Assembly: GCA_039187315.1 (NCBI GenBank)
Contig: JBCCZQ010000005.1
Span: forward strand, 1 to 64,000
Reading direction: 5' to 3'
From: JANQQZ01 sp039187315
GTDB taxonomy: Bacteria; Planctomycetota; Phycisphaerae; Phycisphaerales; UBA1924
DNA length: 64,000 bases
The position numbers and the translations under genes are program-made. The notes under the pieces were generated by a model that did no database searches, was not told the DNA's origin, and saw nothing but the letters and a program-made list of their open reading frames with translations. This document shows positions 1 through 8,600 of this stretch, piece after piece. Every line of letters starts with the position of its first letter. The stretch's first letter is position 1.

Positions 1-2
1 GG

Positions 3-710
3 CCACTGACTCTGGTGACGAACAAGCACCTGCTCCCGGTCTATGACCGGCCGATGATCTACTACCCGATCGAGTGCCTCCGGAACGCGGGGCTCGACGA
101 GATCCTGATCGTTACAGGCGGCGAGCACGCAGGCGACTTCCTCAAGCTGCTCAAGAACGGGAAAGACCTGGGACTCAAGACCCTTGCCTACGCCTACCAG
201 GAGGGCGAGGGCGGCATCGCCGACGCCCTGAAGCTGGCCGAGGACTTCGCCGATGGCGGCAAGGTCTGCGTCGTGCTCGGCGACAACATCATCCAGGGCA
301 ACATCCGAAAGGCGTCGGGTGATTTTTTCACCCAGCGGACCGGCGCGAAGCTGCTGCTCAAGGAGGTTCCCGACCCCGAACGCTTCGGCGTCTGCCGACT
401 CGACGGCGACAAGGTCGTTGAGGTCATCGAGAAGCCCGCTGATCCGCCGAGCAACCTCGCCGTGACAGGCATCTACTTCTACGACAACGATGTGTTCACT
501 ATCTGCCAGACGCTCAAGCCCTCAGACCGTGGCGAGCTCGAGATCACCGACGTCAACAACGCGTATCTCGAGCGAGGCGACCTGACCTACGAGGTGCTTG
601 AGGGCTGGTGGACCGACGCCGGCACGCACGAAAGCCTGTACCGCGCCGCGACATTCGTGGCCGAGGGCGGTGCGAACCTGCTCGAGCTGCCCGCGGGCGC
701 AGGAGCCTGA
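3..710 (+). CDS. rmlA: glucose-1-phosphate thymidylyltransferase, 5' end missing
   Basis: Makes dTDP-glucose from dTTP and glucose-1-phosphate, the first step to dTDP-rhamnose in the cytoplasm. The frame is open to the window edge and begins inside the conserved N-terminal region (PLTLVTNKHLLPVYDRPM), so only about the first 20 residues, including the GxGTRL-type nucleotide loop, lie outside. The GTG at position 15 is not the true start. Further family landmarks are VLGDN, EKP and GWWTDAGTHESL near the C terminus. It is first of four rml-type genes with gaps or overlaps of a few bases, which supports the assignment. Some homologues act in other dTDP-sugar routes, but the rmlB and rmlD neighbours favour rhamnose. 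Confidence 0.93.
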   Translation, partial: PLTLVTNKHLLPVYDRPMIYYPIECLRNAGLDEILIVTGGEHAGDFLKLLKNGKDLGLKTLAYAYQEGEGGIADALKLAEDFADGGKVCVVLGDNIIQGNIRKASGDFFTQRTGAKLLLKEVPDPERFGVCRLDGDKVVEVIEKPADPPSNLAVTGIYFYDNDVFTICQTLKPSDRGELEITDVNNAYLERGDLTYEVLEGWWTDAGTHESLYRAATFVAEGGANLLELPAGAGA

Positions 711-713
711 CTG

Positions 714-1208
714 ATGCACCTTCAGCGCATGCCCAAGCACGACGGCACGGTCGAAGAGGCATACCGCCGTGCGCTCGCCGAGGCGGAGCCGCTGTTCGTC
801 CCGACGGCCTACTTCGCCGATGACCGCGGCTTCAGCCTGATGAACCAGCTCCAGAATGTCCTCTCGCCCAAGGGACAAGTCAACTACTCCACCCAGTACC
901 CGGGCGTGATCAAGGCCTGGCACCGCCACAAGAAGCAGACCGACTTCTGGATGTGCCTCCGCGGCCACCTGAAGGTCGGCGTGTGGCGCGATACCGACAA
1001 CGAGGCGTGGATCCAGGTCATCGGCGAGAAGCAACCGGGCACGGTCATCATCCCGCCGACACTGTGGCACGGCGCCGCGACTGTCGGTAACGAGCCCGGC
1101 GGGCTGCTCTACTTCGTCACCGAGCAGTACGACCCCGCCAACCCCGACGAAGAGCGGGCCGCCCATGACCGCTTTACGGGCTTCCCCTGGGAGCAGCAGC
1201 ACGGATGA
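714..1208 (+). CDS. rmlC: dTDP-4-dehydrorhamnose 3,5-epimerase-like cupin
   Basis: A 164-residue cupin-fold protein placed between rmlA and rmlD, where the 3,5-epimerase is expected. The start is an ATG with AGGAG eight bases upstream, inside the end of rmlA. The stop overlaps the rmlD start by four bases. The central strand carries VIKAWHRHKKQTDFW and LRGHLKVGVW, in place of the usual RGLHYQ motif of classical RmlC, while the WHG near residue 122 matches cupin strand patterns. It is therefore a divergent member. Context makes rhamnose epimerisation likely, but an epimerase for another 6-deoxysugar cannot be excluded. Confidence 0.8.
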   Translation: MHLQRMPKHDGTVEEAYRRALAEAEPLFVPTAYFADDRGFSLMNQLQNVLSPKGQVNYSTQYPGVIKAWHRHKKQTDFWMCLRGHLKVGVWRDTDNEAWIQVIGEKQPGTVIIPPTLWHGAATVGNEPGGLLYFVTEQYDPANPDEERAAHDRFTGFPWEQQHG

Positions 1209-2041
1209 GCGGCCAGCGGGTCATCGTCACCGGCGACGGCGGCATGCTCGCCCGCGCGTTCCGCGCCGTGGTCCCCGATGCCGAGTTCCTCGGCATCGAC
1301 GCGCTCGACATCACCAACGCCGCGGCCGTGAACGCTCGCCTCAAGGGTGCAGCCACGGTCATCAACTGTGCCGCCTACACCAATGTGGACGGCGCCGAGT
1401 CCGAGGAAGCTGCTGCGCACCTTGTCAACGCGGACGGTCCGGCGAACCTTGCCGCCGCGTGCAAGGCCCAGAACGCGACGCTGCTCCATTTCTCGACCGA
1501 CTACGTCTTTCCGGGCAACGCGACTGAGCCGTACACGCCCGAGCAGGCGATCGATCCGCTCGGCGCTTACGGCCGGACGAAGGCCGAGGGCGAGCATCGC
1601 ATCCGCGAGTCTGGCTGCGATTATCTGATCGTCCGAACCAGCTGGCTGTACGCGCCTTGGGCGAAGAACTTCGTCTCAACCATGGCCATGCTCACGCGTG
1701 ACAAGGACGCACTGAAGGTCGTCAACGATCAACGCGGCCGGCCGACCAGCGCCGAGCATCTGGCCGCGACCGCATGGGCGCTTTTCATGGCGGGCGAACG
1801 CGGCACGCACCACGTCACGGATGGCGGCGAATGTACATGGTTCGACCTCGCCTGCGCTGTCCGCGATGGGCTCGGCCACACCTGCAACATCACCCCTTGC
1901 ACTACCGACGAGTTCCCTCGCCCCGCGCCGCGCCCCGCGTACAGCGTGCTCGATCTCACCGAGACCGAGCGAGCGGTGGGGGGCATGCCCGGTTGGCGCG
2001 AGAACCTTGCCGCGGTCCTGCCGCGGCTGGAGATCGACTGA
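1205..2041 (+). CDS. rmlD: dTDP-4-dehydrorhamnose reductase
   Basis: Final step of dTDP-L-rhamnose synthesis: NAD(P)H-dependent reduction of the 4-keto intermediate. The 278-residue protein is an extended SDR with a nucleotide-binding loop at the N terminus (VTGDGGMLARAF), the strand motif STDYVFPG and the catalytic YGRTK (Tyr-x3-Lys). Its start overlaps the upstream epimerase stop (ATGA) and its stop lies one base before rmlB, so the genes are almost certainly co-transcribed and translationally coupled. Confidence 0.93.
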   Translation: MSGQRVIVTGDGGMLARAFRAVVPDAEFLGIDALDITNAAAVNARLKGAATVINCAAYTNVDGAESEEAAAHLVNADGPANLAAACKAQNATLLHFSTDYVFPGNATEPYTPEQAIDPLGAYGRTKAEGEHRIRESGCDYLIVRTSWLYAPWAKNFVSTMAMLTRDKDALKVVNDQRGRPTSAEHLAATAWALFMAGERGTHHVTDGGECTWFDLACAVRDGLGHTCNITPCTTDEFPRPAPRPAYSVLDLTETERAVGGMPGWRENLAAVLPRLEID

Positions 2042-2042
2042 T

Positions 2043-3065
2043 ATGCACATCCTCATCACCGGCGGCGCGGGCTTCATCGGCACGAGCTTCGTCCGCATGG
2101 TCCTCCGCGATCGGCCCGGCTACCACATCACCAACCTCGATTGCCTGACCTACTCCGGCAACCTTGAGAACCTGACCGAGATCGAGGCCAGCGAGAGGTA
2201 CACCTTCGTCAAGGGCGATATCCGCGATGCCAAGCTGCTCGACAGCCTTCTGCCCGGGATCGACGCCGTCGTCCACATGGCCGCCGAGAGCCACGTGGAC
2301 CGCTCGATCATGGACTCCGGCCCCTTTGTCGACACCAACACCCGCGGCACGCAGGTCCTGCTCGACGCATGGCGCCGCGCCCATGGCAACGACAAGCGCT
2401 TCGTCTACGTCTCGACCGACGAGGTCTACGGCTCGCTCCCGCTCGACGATCAAACCAAGCTCTTCACCGAGGACACGCCGCTCCAGCCCAACTCGCCCTA
2501 CTCGGCCAGCAAGGCGGGCGGCGATGTGCTCGTCCGCGCATACCACCACACCCACGGCATGGATGTCTGCACCACGCGCTGCTCGAACAACTTCGGGCCT
2601 TGGCAGTTCCCCGAGAAGGTCATCCCGCTGTTCGTGACGAACCTGCTCGATGGCAAGAAGGTCCCGCTGTACGGCGACGGCAGGAACGTCCGCGACTGGC
2701 TCCATGTCGAAGACCACTGCGAGGCTGTCCTGACCGTGCTCGAGAAGGGAACGTCGGGTGAGGTCTACAACGTCGGCGGCAACAACGAACGCAGCAACCT
2801 CGAGCTCACCCACGGCATCCTGGAGCTGATGGGTAGCGGCGAGGCGATGATCGAGTACGTCGCCGACCGCCCGGGGCATGACCGCAGGTACGCCATCGAC
2901 GCGAGCAAGATCAAACGCGAGCTCGGCTGGTCGCCCAGCCGATCCGCGTGGCCCGGTGCGCTGGAGGACACGGTCCGCTGGTACGCGGACAACCGGGCGT
3001 GGTGGGAGCGCGTGCGGACCGGCGCGTACCAGGACTACTACGACAGCCAGTACGCCGGCCGCTGA
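2043..3065 (+). CDS. rmlB: dTDP-glucose 4,6-dehydratase
   Basis: Converts dTDP-glucose to dTDP-4-keto-6-deoxyglucose. I start it at the ATG at 2043, one base after the rmlD stop, giving 340 residues, which is normal for RmlB; the frame is open further upstream but only over rmlD. Visible motifs are the Rossmann loop GGAGFIG (residues 7-13), MAAESHVDRSI, STDEVYGSL with the catalytic Thr-Asp-Glu, and YSASK (Tyr-x3-Lys). Late motifs GDGRNVRDWLHVEDHC and DRPGHDRRYAID are diagnostic of RmlB. It ends the rml operon, facing the PEP-CTERM gene on the other strand. Confidence 0.96.
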   Translation: MHILITGGAGFIGTSFVRMVLRDRPGYHITNLDCLTYSGNLENLTEIEASERYTFVKGDIRDAKLLDSLLPGIDAVVHMAAESHVDRSIMDSGPFVDTNTRGTQVLLDAWRRAHGNDKRFVYVSTDEVYGSLPLDDQTKLFTEDTPLQPNSPYSASKAGGDVLVRAYHHTHGMDVCTTRCSNNFGPWQFPEKVIPLFVTNLLDGKKVPLYGDGRNVRDWLHVEDHCEAVLTVLEKGTSGEVYNVGGNNERSNLELTHGILELMGSGEAMIEYVADRPGHDRRYAIDASKIKRELGWSPSRSAWPGALEDTVRWYADNRAWWERVRTGAYQDYYDSQYAGR

Positions 3066-3079
3066 GTGCGGGTGGATCC

Positions 3080-3096
3080 GATCTGAGACTCAGATC
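3080..3096. repeat. perfect 8-bp inverted repeat between convergent genes
   Basis: GATCTGAG-A-CTCAGATC lies in the 24-base gap between rmlB and the convergent PEP-CTERM gene, just covering the latter's stop codon. It could act as a short bidirectional 3' end hairpin, but there is no adjacent T run, so a terminator role is only possible. Confidence 0.4.
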
Positions 3097-3743
3097 ATCG
3101 GGGCGCTGCGCCGACGGCCTGTCATCACGCCGAGTCCTCCGAGTCCGGCCAGACCGAGCATCGCCGCCTGAGGCGTGGGCACGATCGTCAGCATCACCGC
3201 GACGTCGTTGAAGTCTCGGTCGCTGTGCCAGCCGCCGATGTCCTCGAAGAAGACGGCCCAGCCGAGCTGGCGGTCGCCCTCGTAGAGCGTGTACGTGACC
3301 ATGTGATCCCGGTGCTGCCAGTTGTCTCTGGGATTCGATGTGAAGCGGTCGCCGCCGTCCGAACGGCGGTTCTTGATCGCCCAGGCGAACGAGTCATCCA
3401 TCGTCACATCGGCGGAGCTTCCGATGTTCTTGGACTTGAGCAGACTGGTGAACTCACCGTCCTCGAAGGTGCCGAACTTGTGCTGGTAGCCGGCCTCGCG
3501 TGCGAGGATGGTGGCGCGGTAGGTCCCCGCGTCCCAGATCGCGTCGCCGCCGGTCCGGATGGCGCTCACGTCGCCGCCGACGAAGTCCCACGTGTTCGAG
3601 CGGGTCACGGTCTCGCCCAGTGCGTTCGAGAGGATCGCGGCGTGCCCGAGTTCGGAGCCGGGCGGCGGAGCCACGTACGTGAACTGGGCCGCGGCGGGCA
3701 GAGCGGCGAGAGCGGCGGCGAGGCCGATGGCGGTGCGGATCAT
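3090..3743 (-). CDS. PEP-CTERM-type secreted protein with DUF4114-like domain
   Basis: A 217-residue exported protein. The ATG at 3743 follows AAGGA eight bases upstream and is followed directly by a signal peptide (MIRTAIGLAAALAALPAAAQ); the longer frame upstream has no such fit. The body contains GWAVFFEDIGGWHSDRDFND, the F-E-D...D-x-D-F-N-D signature of DUF4114-type domains. The tail is VPTPQAAMLGLAGLGGLG, then an Arg cluster: a short motif, a hydrophobic helix and basic residues, as in PEP-CTERM sorting signals. It is a paralogue of the next gene and a likely substrate of an exosortase encoded in this window. Function of the mature protein is unknown. Confidence 0.85.
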   Translation of the reverse strand: MIRTAIGLAAALAALPAAAQFTYVAPPPGSELGHAAILSNALGETVTRSNTWDFVGGDVSAIRTGGDAIWDAGTYRATILAREAGYQHKFGTFEDGEFTSLLKSKNIGSSADVTMDDSFAWAIKNRRSDGGDRFTSNPRDNWQHRDHMVTYTLYEGDRQLGWAVFFEDIGGWHSDRDFNDVAVMLTIVPTPQAAMLGLAGLGGLGVMTGRRRSAPMI

Positions 3744-3792
3744 GATCAGCGTCCTTGTCTTCGTGTATCGCGGAGCCTCGTGCTCCTCTGTC

Positions 3793-3820
3793 ATCATGAT
3801 CGAATCGCGACAAGGTTCAA
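3793..3820 (-). promoter_or_regulatory. candidate promoter for the first PEP-CTERM gene
   Basis: Read on the minus strand: TTGAAC, a 16-base spacer, then CATGAT, about 50 bases before the start codon. The paralogue has the same CATGAT -10-like box with a better -35 box. Weak matches to the housekeeping consensus; the support is mainly the shared layout. Confidence 0.35.
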
Positions 3821-3927
3821 GACGCTTGGAGCGCATGCGCTGTCAGGCTGGTGAAGCCTTGCGGCGCGTGCCTATAAGCTCGGGCGTTTGTGCACCGCAG
3901 CCGGGTTGGCAGACAAAAAGTACACGC

Positions 3928-3955
3928 AAAAAAACGGCTCGCCGAAGCGAGCCGT
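3928..3955 (-). terminator. rho-independent terminator of the second PEP-CTERM gene
   Basis: On the minus strand ACGGCTCGC, loop TTCG, GCGAGCCGT, then a run of seven T. A perfect 9-bp GC-rich stem with a stable tetraloop and T run, 31 bases after the stop codon at 3987. Confidence 0.92.
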
Positions 3956-3986
3956 TCGAAAGATGCATCCGGTGGTATCGGGAGCG

Positions 3987-4721
3987 TTAGCGGCGCCGGC
4001 GTCCTGTGACCACGCCCAGCCCACCGAGGCCGGCAAGCCCCAGCAGCGCTGCGTTGGGAGTCGGGGCGAGCGTCAGCAGCACACCGATGTCGTTGTAGTC
4101 CCAGTCGCTGCTCTGGCCTCCCCAGTCCTCGAAGAACAGGACAGCACCGAAGAGGTTGTTGTTGCTGTCATAGATGGCGTAGGTGACCATGTGGTCGCGG
4201 CCGTCGTTCTGGCTCGCGTCGCTGGAGTACTGGTCGCCGAGGCTCGTGCGGATCGCCCAGGTGAACTCCTCGCCCGGGTGATACATGCTGCTCTCGGTAC
4301 TGCTGCCTTCGAGCAGCGAGCGGAATGCGCCGTTCTGGCCAACCACACCGAACTCGTGATCGAGTGACGAGTTCTGGCCGATGATCTGGGCACGGTACGA
4401 GCCGGCTCCGAAGACGTTATCGCTCTCGGCGTTTCCGATGCTGAAGAGCTGTGCCGCGGAGCCGGCCGCGTCGCCGACGCGCATTGCGGTAAACGAGCCG
4501 TTGCTCAGGCCGACATCGACATCACCGGTTCCGCTCGTGGCGACGTTGAAGCCTGAGACGGTGCCTGTGCTCGTGAACGTGCCGCCGAGCACACTCGAAA
4601 GCATGTCGGCGTGCGACTGCTCACCGGTCCATGGCTCGTTGACGACCGTGAGACCCTGCGCGAGCGAGGGCAGAGCCGCAAGGGCAAGGGCAGCCGCCAC
4701 AACTGACTTTGTCGTATCCAT
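3987..4721 (-). CDS. PEP-CTERM-type secreted protein with DUF4114-like domain
   Basis: A 244-residue paralogue of the gene at 3090-3743. The ATG at 4721 is preceded by a purine-rich GAGAGGGAG and followed by a signal peptide (MDTTKSVVAAALALAALPSLAQG). The DUF4114-like signature is FFEDWGGQSSDWDYND, and the tail is APTPNAALLGLAGLGGLGVV followed by an Arg cluster. Relative to its paralogue it has an inserted segment (about residues 45-75) rich in Gly, Ser and Thr. It has its own promoter and a strong terminator, so it is probably monocistronic. Likely an exosortase-processed surface protein of unknown role. Confidence 0.87.
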   Translation of the reverse strand: MDTTKSVVAAALALAALPSLAQGLTVVNEPWTGEQSHADMLSSVLGGTFTSTGTVSGFNVATSGTGDVDVGLSNGSFTAMRVGDAAGSAAQLFSIGNAESDNVFGAGSYRAQIIGQNSSLDHEFGVVGQNGAFRSLLEGSSTESSMYHPGEEFTWAIRTSLGDQYSSDASQNDGRDHMVTYAIYDSNNNLFGAVLFFEDWGGQSSDWDYNDIGVLLTLAPTPNAALLGLAGLGGLGVVTGRRRR

Positions 4722-4829
4722 GACTCCCTCTCTTCTTGAAATTTTATCGGGCCAGTTTCCATGTCCGTCCCCGGACAGCCCTTCTGTTTTCGAATGCATC
4801 TAAACAGCGTGAATCGCTGCGGTTAGGGC

Positions 4830-4858
4830 ATCATGGCACGATCAAGATTGAGCGTCAA
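4830..4858 (-). promoter_or_regulatory. candidate promoter for the second PEP-CTERM gene
   Basis: On the minus strand TTGACG, a 17-base spacer, then CATGAT (5/6 and 4/6 matches to sigma-70 boxes), giving a leader of about 100 bases before the ATG at 4721. Confidence 0.5.
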
Positions 4859-4966
4859 GTCATCTCCCCAGATCTGAGGGAGAAAATTCACTACTCGGAC
4901 TGTCATATTCCGAATTCATGCGTTCAAGGTCTGTTATCGCGACAGTCGTCGTCTGTTTGCAGGCTG

Positions 4967-5428
4967 TCAGAGGATCTTCACCCGATCGGGTGCCCGACAG
5001 AGCGATCTGTCAAATTGCCGGTTGGACCGTTGCCTCCGGCTGCACGAGACCACCAGACCAGCGAGCACAAGCCCCGCCGACGTCGGCAGCGGGACGATGT
5101 CCAGAGACGGCTCGTCGGTCGGGGACCACGCGGCGGATGCCGGCCACTCAGCGGGCGGGACCCAGGAACTATCCCAGTCATGCGCCAGCCAGAGGTACTC
5201 TGTGGCATCCTCATGCTGGGTGCAGCGAGCCCGCCAGCAGGTGACGCTGCCGGCTGTCCCGAGGGCCTTTGGCGGCTCCGATGGCTGATACAGCCCCGGA
5301 TCCGTCCGCATCAGTTGGACCGGAGAATCGCCCAGATTCTTGATCTTGCCCAAACTGACATTTTCAGCGGCTGCAGAAGAGGACACCAGCGTAACGAGGA
5401 CCCATGCTTCTGCTTCGAATCGCCCCAC
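4967..5428 (-). CDS. small PEP-CTERM-type secreted protein
   Basis: A 153-residue protein that starts with GTG, preceded by GGAGG at a six-base spacing, one of the best ribosome sites in the window. The N terminus has a short hydrophobic segment (AWVLVTLVSSSAAA) that can serve as a signal peptide. The C terminus has VPLPTSAGLVLAGLVVS followed by CSRRQRS, which fits a PEP-CTERM sorting tail. The middle is Trp-rich and contains three Cys, with no family I recognise. It lies between the two paralogous PEP-CTERM genes and exosortase block A, on the same strand, and would be easy to miss in automated calls because of its GTG start and small size. Confidence 0.7.
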   Translation of the reverse strand: MGRFEAEAWVLVTLVSSSAAAENVSLGKIKNLGDSPVQLMRTDPGLYQPSEPPKALGTAGSVTCWRARCTQHEDATEYLWLAHDWDSSWVPPAEWPASAAWSPTDEPSLDIVPLPTSAGLVLAGLVVSCSRRQRSNRQFDRSLCRAPDRVKIL

Positions 5429-5678
5429 GTGCAGCCTCCGGCTCGCACCGGTTTATCTCAATCTCAGCGACCTGTTCGCAGGCCTGGTGCTTTCCTTGCT
5501 TCCAGCTGCCTGTGTCCGAGCACCCGGAGAGAAACTCCGGTGTAGGTCTCCTCGCCCAGTCGAACAGTACCCGCTCGATGCTAGTCGGCACAAGGCGCAC
5601 CTGCATGCTTTGTACCGAAAAGCGCGCCCGGCTTTGCAGACACTTTGCGCGGCGGTGTGTGCTGACACATCCCTGGGT

Positions 5679-8600
5679 TCAGCGGTCGTTCGGCTGCGCC
5701 ATGGACGCCGCTTGTGGAACGGAGGCGACTGTCAGCGAACGCAGGATCCGATCGAGCCTGGGCGCCAGCGAAGGCTGCGCATCCATGGCGTCCCTGAAGG
5801 TCGAGCTGCTCAGGACGCGCATGGCCTGGGCTGTCAGGCCCTGGTCCACAAAAGCCTCGGCGAGGCCGAGCCTGGCCATCGTGTGGTCGGCATCGATGGC
5901 CAGCACCCTGCGGAACGCAGCCTCCGCTTCGGCGGCGTTGCCCGCAAGCCGGTAGGCGCGGCCGATCGAGTCGGTGACCAGCGTCCGGACTGCCGGCTGG
6001 GTCGAGACCGGATCCAGCGTTGCCCCGGCAGCGAGCACGTCTTCGAGCAGCCGATCGCGATCGAGATCGGCCACCGCTTCGGCCGCGTCGAGCGAGTCGG
6101 CGGCATCCGCAGATGCCTGAACGAGCATCGCGATCGTCATCGGATCCCCCGGAGCACGCTCCACGGCGTTGCGCGCTCGGGCAACCGCTTCCGCGTAGCG
6201 ACGTGCCATGCGGTGAGCGTCGATGTCGATCAGGCGGGCCGCCCGCTCGGTGGCGGGCGTGGCGCGGTCTCGGGCGAGCTCGGCCGCCTCAAGTGCCAGC
6301 TGCTGATCGTCCGGGCGTGCCGTACGCGAGACAAGATCGAGCCGGGCTTGTGCGCCCCGGAGCGCGAGCGAGCCGTCCGCCCATGCGTCGTCTGGGATGC
6401 CGTTGAGCCAGCGTCTGGCTGCATCCGGCGCATCCGCGTACCGGATCAGGTCACGGGCGAGTTCGACGCGATGCTGGTTCCATCGCGGATCGATGCCGAT
6501 GCGTTCGCTGAAGATCGCCCTTGCCTCTTCCGATCGTCCGGAGGTGACGAGCTGCATGGCGTAGAGCCGCAGCAGAACGGGCGGAGTGCTGCTGTCGCTG
6601 GCGATGCGTTGCCCCCACAGGTTGATCAGCTCGCCGGCCTCTTCCTGACGGTCCAGGCGCACGAGCAAAGCGGCGAGCGTTGTATCCGCCTGATACGTGT
6701 CCGGTCGGCTGCGCCGCTGCCATTCGCGTGCTGCGGCAACGGCGCGGGAGAGCGGACGGAGCTGGATCATCAGCTCGACCGCCAGACGCGCGGGCCTGGC
6801 ATCGCTCGGGAGGATCCGGCTGGCCGTAAGCGCCGCCTGCGCGGCCTCCTCAAGACGGTTCTGGCTCGCGAGCGTCTCGATCAGCATCGCCCATGCAGGA
6901 AAATATGTCGGATGGCGGCTCGCGATGCTCCGGAACGAAGCGACGAGCTCGTCCGGTTCGATCTCCTCGATGAGCATGCGCCGGACCAGCTCGAGTGTCT
7001 CCTCCGCGGCGGCCGGCCTGCCCTCGGCGAAGCCAGCGTCCCCCGCTTCGAGCGCCTCGGACATCAGCCGGAGCATCGGGCCCGGGGCCTCATCACCCGC
7101 CGCGGCGAGCACAGAGGATCGCGCCTCGTCGAGCCTGCCCGCGCTTGATAGCAGCTTCGCGAGTGTGATCAGGTCTTGCGAGTCGCGTGACGCCGCGTAG
7201 GCGTCTCGCACCGACGCGATAGCCCGATCGAGAAGCCCTGTCGCGGCCCAGACCGCTGCCCTGGCCCTGAGCGTGTCAGCCGTATCGCCCGCAGAGGCGT
7301 GCGCCTCGATCAGCGTGATCGCATCGTCTGCCCTACCGGCTTCGGCGAGCAAGGCCGAGGCGGCCGCCAGCAGCCGATCTTCCAGATCACGACGCGATGC
7401 GAGGGCATCCAGCCATGCATCGAGGCGTGTCGTTTCGTTCGCAGCCGCGGCGACACGTGCTGCGATGAACAGATCGCGTGCCTCACCGGTGGCGACGAGC
7501 TGCTCGGCATCCTCCATCGCTTGTTCCGCCATGCCGACACCCAGCAGCGCGAGGGCCCGTTCGCGTCTCGCGCCGGTGTCGACCGGCTCGATCGCCGCGA
7601 GCACCCGTCCCCTGCGCACCGCCTCCTCGATCTCACCCCGGCTCTGGTGCAGGGTCAAGAGCTGAAGATGGACACCGGGCCGATCACCGGCAGCGTCGGC
7701 GGCCTTGCGGAGCGCCGTGATCGCAGCGCTCGTGTCACCGAGAGACCGGTACGCTTGGGCGAGCACGATCGATGCAGCCGGATTGCTGACCGATTCAAGG
7801 GTTACCGGCTCGAGCAGCACGACCGCCTTTGCGGCGGACGCCTCGCTCGGCTCGAAGCGCTGCAACCGCAGCGCCTCGTGTATCCGCCAGCCCGCGCTCG
7901 CCTCGCCGGAGAGCCGCCGAAGGTGCGCGATCGATGCCGCGATCAGCGATGCGTCGTTCCATGCCGATTCGGATTCGAGTACCAGTGTCTGCGCGACCGC
8001 ATCCTCGGTGCGCTCGGTGCCGAGACGCTGCATTTCTGCCAGGGCCCGCGGGTCCCCGGTCTGGTCGAGATAGGCCGCCCGCGCCAGCATGAGGGAGGAG
8101 GCCCGGGGCGACCCTTCTTCGGCATTCTCGATCGCCGCGTCCAGCACCATCAGGCCCGACTCGTTTTGGCCAGAAGCAGCGAGACGTTGGGCGCGGTCGA
8201 GCAGCAGGGCGGCGTCCACCGTCGGATCGAGGTCCACATGCTGCAGGAGGTCTTCGGAGAGGTAGAGCCCGCTGCGTGACGCCGAACGGGCGAGCGCAAG
8301 CAGCTGGTGAGCGTTGATCGTGCCGGGATCGGCCGAGAGGATCGATTCGATGATGCGTTCGGCGCCGCCTCGATCGCCTCGGACGATCAGCAGCCTGGCC
8401 AGCAGCGGCGAGGCCGGGCTGATGCCGAGTTCCGGAAGCTTGTTCTGGTCAAGTTCCCGCGCTGCTTCGACTGCAGAGCGGATGTCGTCGGTCCTCGCCT
8501 GCCCGCGTTCGGCGAGATCGGTCACCGACATGATGTACGCGAGCGCAAGCCCGCCGTGGCTCGGATCGATCCGCAGCCCGGTGCGTGCGGCGCTGGTCGC

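Noticed and set aside
1821..2042. Longer N terminus for RmlB
   Set aside because: The frame is open upstream but lies entirely within rmlD; the Rossmann motif begins directly after the ATG at 2043.
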